12,724 bases of DNA, taken from assembly GCA_021774955.1 (NCBI GenBank), contig JAJFIN010000269.1, forward strand, positions 1-12,724, in the 5' to 3' direction. Source of the stretch: Alphaproteobacteria bacterium. GTDB taxonomy: Bacteria; Pseudomonadota; Alphaproteobacteria; M2410. Within the stretch, counting starts at the first letter, position 1; every line of letters starts with the position of its first letter. Both the position numbers and the translations under genes were made by a program. This document shows, in pieces, positions 7,127 to 12,724 of the stretch. A model generated the notes under the pieces. It was not told the origin of the DNA. It saw only the letters and a list, made by a program, of their open reading frames with translations, and did no database searches.

Positions 7127-7207
7127 CTAAATCTGCGTCGGAGGCTGCTCCGACATCAAAGCAAAATCACCTAAGCTGTCAAAAATCCCAATGGTCTCAC
7201 TAGACAT
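7127..7207 (-). CDS. Putative 26-residue small protein with an extreme ribosome-binding site
   Basis: The ORF begins at ATG 7207 and ends at TAG 7129-7127. The peptide starts MSSETIGIFDSLGDF and ends MSEQPPTQI. It has four acidic residues and no Lys, Arg, Cys, Trp or Tyr, so it is strongly acidic, with a short hydrophobic middle but no membrane helix or signal peptide. I do not recognise it. Support for coding comes from its setting: AGGAGG sits 7 bases before the ATG inside a 16-base stretch complementary to the 16S tail, a TTGACA lies about 75 bases upstream, and a strong terminator follows. Codons 19-24 also encode a perfect hairpin (7137-7154). It could be a stand-alone small protein, a leader peptide for the cyclase gene, or the coding part of a dual-function RNA. 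Confidence 0.5.
   Translation of the reverse strand: MSSETIGIFDSLGDFALMSEQPPTQI
7137..7154. repeat. Perfect stem-loop inside the end of the small ORF
   Basis: GTCGGAG and CTCCGAC pair perfectly over 7 bases around a 4-base loop. It overlaps the last codons of the 26-codon ORF, so a translating ribosome would melt it. On the minus strand its CCTCCG segment could instead pair with CGGAGG just before the terminator stem. Confidence 0.5.
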
Positions 7208-7223
7208 TGGATCACCTCCTTTC
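7208..7223 (-). promoter_or_regulatory. 16-base perfect Shine-Dalgarno for the small ORF
   Basis: On the minus strand this reads GAAAGGAGGTGATCCA, directly abutting the ATG at 7207. The plus strand is identical to the last bases of bacterial 16S rRNA (TGGATCACCTCCTTTC), so the pairing with the ribosome could extend over 16 bases, far more than the usual 4-6. The AGGAGG core is 7 bases from the start, the normal optimum. Confidence 0.75.
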
Positions 7224-7258
7224 GTTGATTAAACACTGCCGGGGATATTGGCACGAAT

Positions 7259-7287
7259 GGGTTAAGATGCAATCGTTTTTTTGTCAA
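7259..7287 (-). promoter_or_regulatory. Candidate sigma-70 promoter for the small transcript
   Basis: A consensus -35 hexamer TTGACA (7287-7282) is followed after 17 bases by TAACCC (7264-7259), a poor -10. A TTAACC at 16 bases spacing is equally weak. Transcription from here would start near 7252 and reach the terminator at about 7044, giving an RNA of roughly 210 bases. Confidence 0.35.
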
Positions 7288-7310
7288 TGAACTCAAAAAC
7301 TTAAGAGGGG

Positions 7311-7562
7311 TTATGCAAAAAGGGCACATTTTTTGGCCCGTGACCATGACTTGATTTCCAGTTCTCTCTTGGTCGCGATGGCCCGTGTCGCGCAGTCTTC
7401 GCGGTAGACCAACTTTAGTGGGCCGCGCCCGCGCAGGTATTTTGCGCCCTGGCCCGCCTCATGCGTCGCGATGCGATTTTCGACATCTGTGGTGATACCG
7501 GTGTAGAGCGAATTGTCGGCACATTGGAGGATATAGACGGTCCAGCCCTGGTCAGCGCTCAT
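7311..7562 (-). CDS. GIY-YIG domain protein of the YhbQ/UPF0213 type
   Basis: This 83-residue protein is a stand-alone GIY-YIG nuclease fold. Motifs: VYI (9-11), YTG (20-22), the arginine in DVENR (R30), and E67 in KRELEIKSWSRAKK, the position of the catalytic glutamate. The family resembles the nuclease domain of UvrC and SLX1; its cellular role is poorly known, with links to DNA repair. I start it at ATG 7562 because homologues begin a few residues before WxVYIL. ATG 7571, three codons earlier, is equally possible, and neither has a clear Shine-Dalgarno. The frame is open back to 7736 but only as overlap with the Smr gene. It follows the Smr stop by 16 bases, so it is probably the last gene of the operon. 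Confidence 0.88.
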   Translation of the reverse strand: MSADQGWTVYILQCADNSLYTGITTDVENRIATHEAGQGAKYLRGRGPLKLVYREDCATRAIATKRELEIKSWSRAKKCALFA

Positions 7563-7578
7563 CGTTACCATTGTGGAA

Positions 7579-8199
7579 TTACCGTTTTTGCCGAATGAAT
7601 ACATAAAGCGCACCCGACCCGCCATGGCGCGGATGGGCTTCCTGCACCGAATGGACCATCGATCGCATGGTCGGCGTTTCAAGCCATAGTGGCACTTTGG
7701 TTTTGAGGACGCCCCGGTCTCGAAATTCGAAATCATTTTCTGTCCGGTGGCGACGCTGCTTAGGAGCGCTGTAGGGCGAGGCGCCTTTGCCGGTGATCAC
7801 TAAGACCATTTTTTTACCCTGGTCGTAGCAGCGTGCAATAAATAGATCGAGGGCGCCGTGGGCATCGGATCGTCTAAACCCGTGGAGATCGAGCTGGGCT
7901 TCCGGCTTGAGTTGGCCCCGCTTTACTTTTTGGCCGGTTTTGCGGTCAATCGCTGACAGTGGATTAGCGTTTTGAGAGATTGGTTTTTGGGGAAGTGTTT
8001 TTGGTAGATCTGGCCTGGGCGGAAGAGAGATCCCCATTCTTAAGGCGTTTTTACTCAAGTTCTTTGGCCTTTTGGCAGAACTCGAAGCTGATGGCTGGAC
8101 TTCCAAGCTCCAATCTTTGGAAGACATCTTTTGGGTTCCGCGCATGGTTTTGCGCCACAGCTCAAGCTCTTCAGGCGTTGGATCGCGGTCTCGGCCCAT
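7579..8199 (-). CDS. Smr-domain protein
   Basis: The 206-residue protein begins MGRDRDPTPEELELWRKTM, a charged N-terminus common in alphaproteobacterial Smr proteins, followed by a low-complexity linker (about 35-100) rich in Ser, Lys, Pro and Gln. A C-terminal Smr domain follows, with LDLHG (103-107) and ITGKG (135-139). Smr domains, first seen in MutS2, are DNA or RNA nicking/cleavage modules; the target here is unknown. The frame is open to 8259, but the extra residues lie inside mltA. ATG 8199 is 4 bases after the mltA stop, with AGGGG about 10 bases upstream inside the last mltA codons. This close spacing after mltA supports co-transcription. Confidence 0.9.
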   Translation of the reverse strand: MGRDRDPTPEELELWRKTMRGTQKMSSKDWSLEVQPSASSSAKRPKNLSKNALRMGISLPPRPDLPKTLPQKPISQNANPLSAIDRKTGQKVKRGQLKPEAQLDLHGFRRSDAHGALDLFIARCYDQGKKMVLVITGKGASPYSAPKQRRHRTENDFEFRDRGVLKTKVPLWLETPTMRSMVHSVQEAHPRHGGSGALYVFIRQKR

Positions 8200-8203
8200 G
8201 GCG

Positions 8204-9463
8204 CTAAAGCCCCTGCGTCGCGAGCAAATATTCGGCGACCTCGTGCGGGAAAAGCGCAACCATGGTGCCGTCGTTTTTCATCGGCCCCGCCACTTCGCCA
8301 GCCAGTTTGCCAGAGCCCCAAAAAACATCGCCGCCGACCGGTCCGCCGCTATCGCCGCCGATGTCCAGGGCACTATAAAAGCGGCGCCGCGGTTTATTGA
8401 CACCACTTTCACCGAAAGGGATCGTCGTATCGACCCAAATGGGCAGGCCGAGGGGATGAAATGTGGCATCAACAGCCAGGCTACGGCCCGGGGTGAGGTT
8501 GACGTTTTGAGCCCCAAATGGGCCGAGGTCAGGGTCAATATTATTCAGCTCACGGAAGAATATATAAGAGGCATTTTGCTTGAATAAGTCACGCGCCTCG
8601 GCTTCGTGAGCTTCAGCCCATTTGCGGATGGCTTGCATCGACATTTCGGCGCGATCAATTTCGCCGCGCTGGATCAATATCCCCCCAATGGCGGTATAGG
8701 GATGGCCATTCTGACCGGCATAGCCAACCCGAATGACCTCACCGCTATCGAGCAAGACGCGACCAGATCCTTGGATGTGCAAGAAAAAAGCGTCGACCCA
8801 ATTGTCGATGTAAGCAATCACCGGCAGGTTTGTGTCGATCGCACCGCTTTCGATCTCTGCTCGGCCTTCATAGGGCTGAAGCCGGCCATCGATGACACGC
8901 CCAGAAACTCGCAATCCCTTCAATGTGTCCCGGAATTGACCGAGATTTACCTGGACCAGATCCGCCGGAAGGTGATGAAGGGGTGTCGCATAACGCTCTG
9001 AGCGAATACGGCTGCCTTTCATTTCGGGTTCGTAATAACCGCTAAAAAGCCCCGTTTCTTTGCCCTCCCCATAGATGGCAAGGGGGGTGAACCAGGTTTC
9101 AAAAAAGGCCCGCGCTGAGTTTTCGTTGTCAGGTAGCAAGGAGTGGGCAGCGGCGCAGGGATCAGCCCAGGCCTTTGTTAGCAAGTCTTGATCATCCTCA
9201 CCTTGCCTGGTGTTGTGGGCCTTGCTCATCACCTGACAGGATCTGAGGAATGCTGGAATGGCGTCGAGAAGGTTATCGTGCGCCCAGCCTTCCATCTGAT
9301 CAAAAGAGGTCCGCACATAGGCAATCGGTGGGGCGGTCTTGGGTTGCTCAACAATCTCACTCTCGGATGGCGGTGGAACCAGCGAGAAAAGCCCCCAGAG
9401 GAGGAAGCCAATCAGAAAAAAGCCCCCGAAAAGGAGGGCAAAATTTCGAAAAAGTTGCGGCAC
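8204..9463 (-). CDS. mltA: MltA, membrane-bound lytic murein transglycosylase A
   Basis: MltA cleaves peptidoglycan glycan strands to 1,6-anhydromuropeptides in the periplasm. The 419-residue protein starts with a hydrophobic anchor or signal (about 8-28) that lacks a lipobox cysteine, unlike the E. coli lipoprotein. The MltA domain is seen as TGLFSGYYEPEMKGS (137-151), FLHIQGSGRV (227-236) and YIFFREL (300-306). A C-terminal 3D domain (about 325-400) has FHPLGLPIWVDT, ALDIGGD with D367, and GGDVFWGSG with D379. The catalytic aspartate is in this part; D379, before VFWG, best matches the E. coli position. The start is GTG 9463, preceded by GAGGATAA. It lies 50 bases after the Tim44-like gene and 4 bases before smr. 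Confidence 0.93.
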   Translation of the reverse strand: MPQLFRNFALLFGGFFLIGFLLWGLFSLVPPPSESEIVEQPKTAPPIAYVRTSFDQMEGWAHDNLLDAIPAFLRSCQVMSKAHNTRQGEDDQDLLTKAWADPCAAAHSLLPDNENSARAFFETWFTPLAIYGEGKETGLFSGYYEPEMKGSRIRSERYATPLHHLPADLVQVNLGQFRDTLKGLRVSGRVIDGRLQPYEGRAEIESGAIDTNLPVIAYIDNWVDAFFLHIQGSGRVLLDSGEVIRVGYAGQNGHPYTAIGGILIQRGEIDRAEMSMQAIRKWAEAHEAEARDLFKQNASYIFFRELNNIDPDLGPFGAQNVNLTPGRSLAVDATFHPLGLPIWVDTTIPFGESGVNKPRRRFYSALDIGGDSGGPVGGDVFWGSGKLAGEVAGPMKNDGTMVALFPHEVAEYLLATQGL

Positions 9464-9513
9464 GGCTTATCCTCAAACGTTCATTGCCACCCCAGGCGCA
9501 TCGGGGGCTTTGT

Positions 9514-10185
9514 TCATCCGGAGGCTGTGGCGGTGAGTTCCCAATTGGGATCAGAGCTTTTTACGTCGTGGGCGAAGGTCCAAATGTCAGTAACTTTGAA
9601 AATCTGATTTGGATCGCCTTCGATAATGGCGCCGTCTTTGTTTTTGGTTGTCGAAATGAGCTCTGAGACGAAACGGATGGTGATTTCAGCAATGCGGCCG
9701 GTCAGGGCGGCGCCGGTCATTTTCGCGTTATCAATGCCAATGAACGTGGTCTCGACCGTTTCACCGCGCTTTTTGCGGCCATCGATGACGGATTCAAAGT
9801 TTTTATAAACTTCGCTAGAAAGGAGTGGCTTTAGATCTTTTTTGTCGCCGCCGGCAAAAGCGACAACAATCATTTCATAGGCGGCTTTGGCGCCGGTCAA
9901 AAACGACTGTGGTTCGAAACTCTTGTCAGCCAGTTGAATTTCGGTCAAGGCTTGAGACAGATTGGAGCCAGGCTCGGCAAAATTGTCGATATCAGATTCA
10001 TCTGATCCAATGGCATTGATCGGCTCGACCTGAGTTGTCGGTCTCTGATGTGCAGGTTGATTGAGTGCGTCGCGAGAGGATATAGGGCTTGAACCCTGGC
10101 CTTCATTACCGGTTTTGCGACCCAATACATTGCGTAACATCAAGATGACGAGCGCAGCGCCGGTTCCAAGAATTATTAGTTCCAT
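9514..10185 (-). CDS. Tim44/TimA-like domain protein with an N-terminal membrane anchor
   Basis: This 223-residue protein has a hydrophobic helix at about 2-17 followed by MLRNVLGRKTG, the arginine-rich signature of bacterial Tim44-like proteins (usually RLRSVLGRRTG). A variable, polar linker runs to about 85 and then a Tim44-like domain (about 90-220: ADKSFEPQSFLTGAKAAYEM, DLKPLLSSEVYKNFESVI, ending in FKVTDIWTFAHDVKSSDPNW). The fold is shared with mitochondrial Tim44, which tethers the import motor. The bacterial protein probably acts at the inner membrane. I start at ATG 10185. GTG 10188, with GGAT 8 bases upstream, or TTG 10218 are alternatives. The neighbourhood with mltA, fxsA and secB is the usual one for this family. 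Confidence 0.88.
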   Translation of the reverse strand: MELIILGTGAALVILMLRNVLGRKTGNEGQGSSPISSRDALNQPAHQRPTTQVEPINAIGSDESDIDNFAEPGSNLSQALTEIQLADKSFEPQSFLTGAKAAYEMIVVAFAGGDKKDLKPLLSSEVYKNFESVIDGRKKRGETVETTFIGIDNAKMTGAALTGRIAEITIRFVSELISTTKNKDGAIIEGDPNQIFKVTDIWTFAHDVKSSDPNWELTATASG

Positions 10186-10208
10186 CACAATATCTAATCC
10201 AATCAACG

Positions 10209-10230
10209 TTGACCCCAACTATCGGGTCAA
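10209..10230. promoter_or_regulatory. Inverted repeat TTGACCC-N8-GGGTCAA upstream of the Tim44-like gene
   Basis: The two 7-base arms are perfect reverse complements separated by CAACTATC. The element begins 24 bases before the chosen Tim44-like start. It is either an operator or a hairpin in the 5' leader. If translation really began at TTG 10218 the repeat would overlap the start codon. Confidence 0.4.
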
Positions 10231-10307
10231 ATGCGACACCCCAATATGCATTTTAAGCCTTATCAGGCCTATTTCATGGCTTTCTAGTCTATAAGATAGG
10301 ACACATG

Positions 10308-10319
10308 GTCGTAAACGAC
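10308..10319. repeat. Short palindrome between the Tim44-like gene and fxsA
   Basis: GTCGT and ACGAC pair around AA in the 205-base divergent region. The rest of this region (10186-10390) holds TATAAG at 10280-10285 but no convincing promoter pair that I can see on either strand. Confidence 0.2.
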
Positions 10320-10390
10320 TAGAGCAATACCTACCTATTTATCAGAAAGCCTTTTACATTACTTAAATTCTCACGCCAGGAAGTATAATC

Positions 10391-10858
10391 GTGGGCCTTA
10401 TTCTTTTCGTCATTTTTATCCTTATTCCACTTATTGAAATCGGTCTTTTCGTGGCAATCGGCGGTTTGATCGGTGTTGTGCCAACGATGGCCAGTGTTGT
10501 CTTGACTGCATTGTTGGGCAGCGCGCTGCTTCGCCAACAAGGACTTTCAACTTGGCGTGATGCACAAACTCAAATGCAAGCCGGGCATATTCCACTCGAT
10601 TCCGTTATTCACGGTGTTGGATTGCTCATTGCCGGCATTCTTTTGCTAACGCCCGGGTTTTTTACCGACGCTATTGGTTTCTTATTGTTTGTCCCCCCCT
10701 TTCGTCTGGCATTGGGGCGCGCCCTCATTCGCGCCCTCCAGCGCTCGGGCCAATTCCATATCAATATGAACTTGCAAGAAACCTATCAAGAACACACCAG
10801 GCGAGATGGCCGGACCATTGACGGGGAGGCAGAAGAAGTCGACCCACACGACCGATGA
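10391..10858 (+). CDS. fxsA: FxsA family inner-membrane protein
   Basis: FxsA is a small cytoplasmic-membrane protein named in E. coli for suppressing phage T7 exclusion by F; its normal role is unclear. This 155-residue version has hydrophobic segments at about 2-20, 25-45 and 75-105, the LIEIGLFVAIG start, LRQQGLSTWRDAQ after the second segment, GLLLTPGFFTDAIGFLLFVPPFR-like core spacing (the LTPGFFTD part is the hallmark), and a charged C-terminal tail. The start is GTG 10391, with AGGAAG 7 bases upstream. It is divergent from the Tim44-like gene and leads to secB after 97 bases. That gap has no terminator, so the two may share a transcript. Confidence 0.92.
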   Translation: MGLILFVIFILIPLIEIGLFVAIGGLIGVVPTMASVVLTALLGSALLRQQGLSTWRDAQTQMQAGHIPLDSVIHGVGLLIAGILLLTPGFFTDAIGFLLFVPPFRLALGRALIRALQRSGQFHINMNLQETYQEHTRRDGRTIDGEAEEVDPHDR

Positions 10859-10955
10859 TGCTTTACCATGATTGATTGTGTCGCTTGTAACTCCTGCGCA
10901 TCCATGGTAGTGCGCGCGGCCATACCGACTAACATGTAATAATTGAGGGACCCTC

Positions 10956-11492
10956 ATGACTGATACAGACACTGCGGCACAAGCAAACGGCGCTGGCGGA
11001 CAAGTAGATCCAGCCGATCTGCCGCAATTTCGCATCGTGGCTCAATATATTAAGGACCTCTCGTTCGAAAACCCGAACTCACCCGATAGTTTTAGGGCCA
11101 ATGAAGAAGCCCCGAAAACTGACGTAGGCATTGATGTTCAGGCCAAAAAGCGGGAAGAACCGGATCATTATGAAGCCGACATCAAGCTTGTCGTAACGTC
11201 TAAGCGCGGCGATGATGTGGTGTTTTTAATTGAGCTCATCTATGGCGGTGTCTTTGTCATCAAGAACATCGCGCCGGAAAATCTTCAGCCGATGCTTTTG
11301 ATTGAGTGCCCACGGATGCTATTTCCGTTTGCCCGCCGGATCATTGCCGACGTCGCCCGCGATGGCGGTTTCCCACCTTTGATGATCGACCCGATTGATT
11401 TTGGGGCTCTTTACCGGGCGCAATTAGAAGCCGCTCAACAACAAGCTTCTAACCAAGCCGCTGGCGGCGTTGTGCCTGAGGTTGCGAGTTAA
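10956..11492 (+). CDS. secB: SecB, protein-export chaperone
   Basis: SecB is a cytosolic tetrameric chaperone that keeps precursors unfolded and hands them to SecA. This 178-residue protein carries the whole fold: FRIVAQYIKDLSFENP (about 26-41), the central strands (YEADIKLVV, VVFLIELIYGGVFVI), and the diagnostic ECPRMLFPFARRIIADVARDG followed by GGFPPLMIDPIDFGALY. The N-terminal 23 residues and the Gln/Ala-rich C-terminus are longer than in E. coli, as is usual in Alphaproteobacteria. The ATG has GAGGGA about 6 bases upstream. The gene ends 23 bases before a strong hairpin terminator shared with convergent dnaQ. Confidence 0.98.
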   Translation: MTDTDTAAQANGAGGQVDPADLPQFRIVAQYIKDLSFENPNSPDSFRANEEAPKTDVGIDVQAKKREEPDHYEADIKLVVTSKRGDDVVFLIELIYGGVFVIKNIAPENLQPMLLIECPRMLFPFARRIIADVARDGGFPPLMIDPIDFGALYRAQLEAAQQQASNQAAGGVVPEVAS

Positions 11493-11515
11493 TCGACATT
11501 GAATTTGCCTGATTT

Positions 11516-11542
11516 AAAGCAGTCCTTCGGGACTGCTTTTTT
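11516..11542 (+). terminator. Intrinsic terminator after secB
   Basis: AAAGCAGTCC pairs perfectly with GGACTGCTTT around a TTCG tetraloop, giving a 10-pair stem followed by three more T's. It ends the secB transcript. Its last two bases are in the dnaQ stop codon. In the minus direction the T-run is only three bases, so it should work less well for dnaQ. Confidence 0.9.
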
Positions 11543-12236
11543 ATGTCTGGCGCCACAGCGCATTTTCACCAAGCTCTTCTTCTATAAAGGCTTTGTGGGC
11601 TTGTGCTTCGTCACTTGATAGCTGTGACGGTAGGGGGGTTGGGCGCTGGCGTCGTGTAATCGGATTGGCCAATCGTTCTTCGTCTGCCACGATTTTTTCG
11701 ACCGCATCAAGATGCAGCCCCGGCTGACGGCCGCCGATCAATTCAAGATAGACGCGTGCTAATAAGTCGGCATCTATAAGAGCGCCATGCAGGTCACGAT
11801 TGGAATTATCGATCTCATAACGTCGACACAGCGCATCCAGAGAATTTGCCGCACCAGGAAATTTTTTGCGCGCCATCAATAGCGTATCAATGGCCCGCTC
11901 GGGCAAAAGTTTTGTTTGCTCGGCGCGCCCAAGTTCGGCGTTGAGGAACTTCATGTCGAATTCAGCATTGTGAATGACCAAAGGCGCGTCTTCGATAAAA
12001 TCTATGAATTTACCGCAGATTTCTGCGAATTTTGGTTTATCTGAGAGAAACTCCTCCGACAGCCCGTGGACGCGAAAAGCCGAGTCCGGCATGTCCCGTT
12101 CAGGGTTTACATATTGGTGGTAGGACTTGCCGGTCGGCATGTGGTTAAAGAGTTCGATACAGCCGATTTCGACCAGCCGGTCACCCGTCTCCGGGGCAAA
12201 GCCGGTTGTTTCCGTATCAAGAACAATTTCGCGCAT
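11541..12236 (-). CDS. dnaQ: DNA polymerase III epsilon subunit, 3'-5' proofreading exonuclease
   Basis: This 231-residue protein is a DEDDh exonuclease. The motifs are complete: Exo I DTETTG with D7 and E9, Exo II HNAEFD with D94, and Exo III HGALIDAD with H150 and D155. It should remove mispaired bases within the Pol III core. A QPGLHL segment (171-176), just after the exonuclease domain, resembles the weak beta-clamp-binding motif found there in E. coli epsilon. The C-terminal tail (about 185-231) would bind the alpha subunit. ATG 12236 has GGAG about 10 bases upstream. It follows coaE by 62 bases on the same strand, so they are likely co-transcribed, a common pairing in Alphaproteobacteria. 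Confidence 0.97.
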   Translation of the reverse strand: MREIVLDTETTGFAPETGDRLVEIGCIELFNHMPTGKSYHQYVNPERDMPDSAFRVHGLSEEFLSDKPKFAEICGKFIDFIEDAPLVIHNAEFDMKFLNAELGRAEQTKLLPERAIDTLLMARKKFPGAANSLDALCRRYEIDNSNRDLHGALIDADLLARVYLELIGGRQPGLHLDAVEKIVADEERLANPITRRQRPTPLPSQLSSDEAQAHKAFIEEELGENALWRQT

Positions 12237-12298
12237 AGACGCTTGGCTCCATCAATTCACCTGCAGATCACTGCTTATACCACGACCCCATCCTGTCG

Positions 12299-12724
12299 CT
12301 AGCGGGCTTTGCGTTTTGCCCACATCTCACCGACCAGAGGTTCTAGTTCTGCAACAATTGTTTTAACTTGAGCAAAGGCATCGTCCAGGCCGCCGGAGGT
12401 CTCGACAATATAATCGGCGCGTTTGCGCTTTTCCGCATCGGGCATTTGTTGGGCTAAAATCGCTTCAAATTTTTCAAGCGACATGCCCGGGCGTTCAAGC
12501 ACGCGGGCTTTTTGTACATGGCTTGGCGCGCTCGCGACCACGGTTTTATCAACCCGACCTTGGCCACCCGATTCAAACAAGAGAGGGATATCTAATATCA
12601 CCTGACCTGCTTTTTCCTGTTCGGATTGCAGTAAAAATTCATGCTGCAGCTGTCCTGCCAGCGGGTGGACGAGGCGTTCAAGGCGCCTCAGGGCTTCTCT
12701 ATTGCCCACAACCTTATGGCTCAA
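12299..12724 (-). CDS. coaE: CoaE, dephospho-CoA kinase, 5' end cut off
   Basis: CoaE phosphorylates dephospho-CoA in the last step of coenzyme A synthesis. The visible 141 codons are the C-terminal two thirds of a roughly 200-residue enzyme. The frame runs off the window edge, so the P-loop is missing. Recognisable parts are RRLERLVHPL (CoA-binding region), VILDIPLLFESG (core strand and the conserved PLLFE), VDKTVVASAP, RVLERPGMSLEKFEAILAQQ (lid arginines) and KRKRADYIVETSGG. The first codon shown here is an internal leucine, not a start. The gene ends in TAG at 12301-12299, 62 bases before dnaQ. Confidence 0.96.
   Translation of the reverse strand: MSHKVVGNREALRRLERLVHPLAGQLQHEFLLQSEQEKAGQVILDIPLLFESGGQGRVDKTVVASAPSHVQKARVLERPGMSLEKFEAILAQQMPDAEKRKRADYIVETSGGLDDAFAQVKTIVAELEPLVGEMWAKRKAR

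Noticed and set aside
7208..7223. Plus-strand TGGATCACCTCCTTTC, identical to the 3' end of 16S rRNA, as an rRNA gene fragment
   Set aside because: The identity stops at these 16 bases, no 16S sequence precedes it, and on the other strand it sits at exactly the right distance from an ATG to be a Shine-Dalgarno.
8072..8587. Plus-strand 171-codon reading frame opposite smr and mltA
   Set aside because: It lies antisense to two well-supported genes, has no recognisable domain and reads as a shadow of their codon structure.
10859..10955. Extra small gene or terminator between fxsA and secB
   Set aside because: No ORF with a ribosome-binding site and no stable hairpin with a T-run is visible in these 97 bases.

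Overview
The window looks like chromosomal DNA from an alphaproteobacterium. Its right half carries coaE, dnaQ, secB, fxsA, a Tim44-like gene, mltA and an Smr-domain gene side by side, and its left edge carries hslU. As I recall, this neighbourhood recurs in Alphaproteobacteria. SecB and a bacterial Tim44-like protein also fit that class. I cannot name the order or genus. Base composition is roughly 50-60 % GC in most genes by hand count.

Layout. Positions 1-1305 (+) are hslU, missing only its first few codons. Positions 1318-2432 (-) hold a GFA/CENP-V-type zinc protein and an inositol-monophosphatase-family enzyme overlapping by 4 bases. Positions 2503-3456 hold a divergent pair: a carboxymuconolactone-decarboxylase-like protein (-) and an HxlR-type regulator (+), with a perfect inverted repeat between them. 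Positions 3440-4090 (-) are bluB (5,6-dimethylbenzimidazole synthase), whose 3' end overlaps the regulator's. Positions 4292-5513 (+) are an NTF2/SnoaL-like protein overlapping a short-chain dehydrogenase. Positions 5532-6938 (-) are a six-helix membrane class III adenylate cyclase.

Positions 6939-7310 contain no conventional gene but are not empty. On the minus strand they hold a consensus -35 hexamer, a 16-base perfect match to the anti-Shine-Dalgarno tail of 16S rRNA, a 26-codon ORF with a hairpin inside it, and a GC hairpin followed by seven T's. This is either a self-contained small gene or a leader/attenuator for the cyclase. It is the least explained and most interesting part of the window.

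Positions 7311-10185 (-) are a tight run of GIY-YIG (YhbQ-like), Smr-domain protein, mltA and Tim44-like genes. fxsA and secB (10391-11492, +) diverge from these. A strong hairpin terminator separates secB from convergent dnaQ (11541-12236, -) and coaE (12299 to the window end, 5' end missing).

The flanking genes serve general cell maintenance: proteolysis (HslU), protein export (SecB), envelope (MltA, Tim44-like, FxsA), replication fidelity (DnaQ) and coenzyme A synthesis (CoaE). The middle block, about 1318-7310, looks like accessory metabolic and signalling genes placed between hslU and smr. I see no transposase, integrase, tRNA, rRNA gene or CRISPR array.
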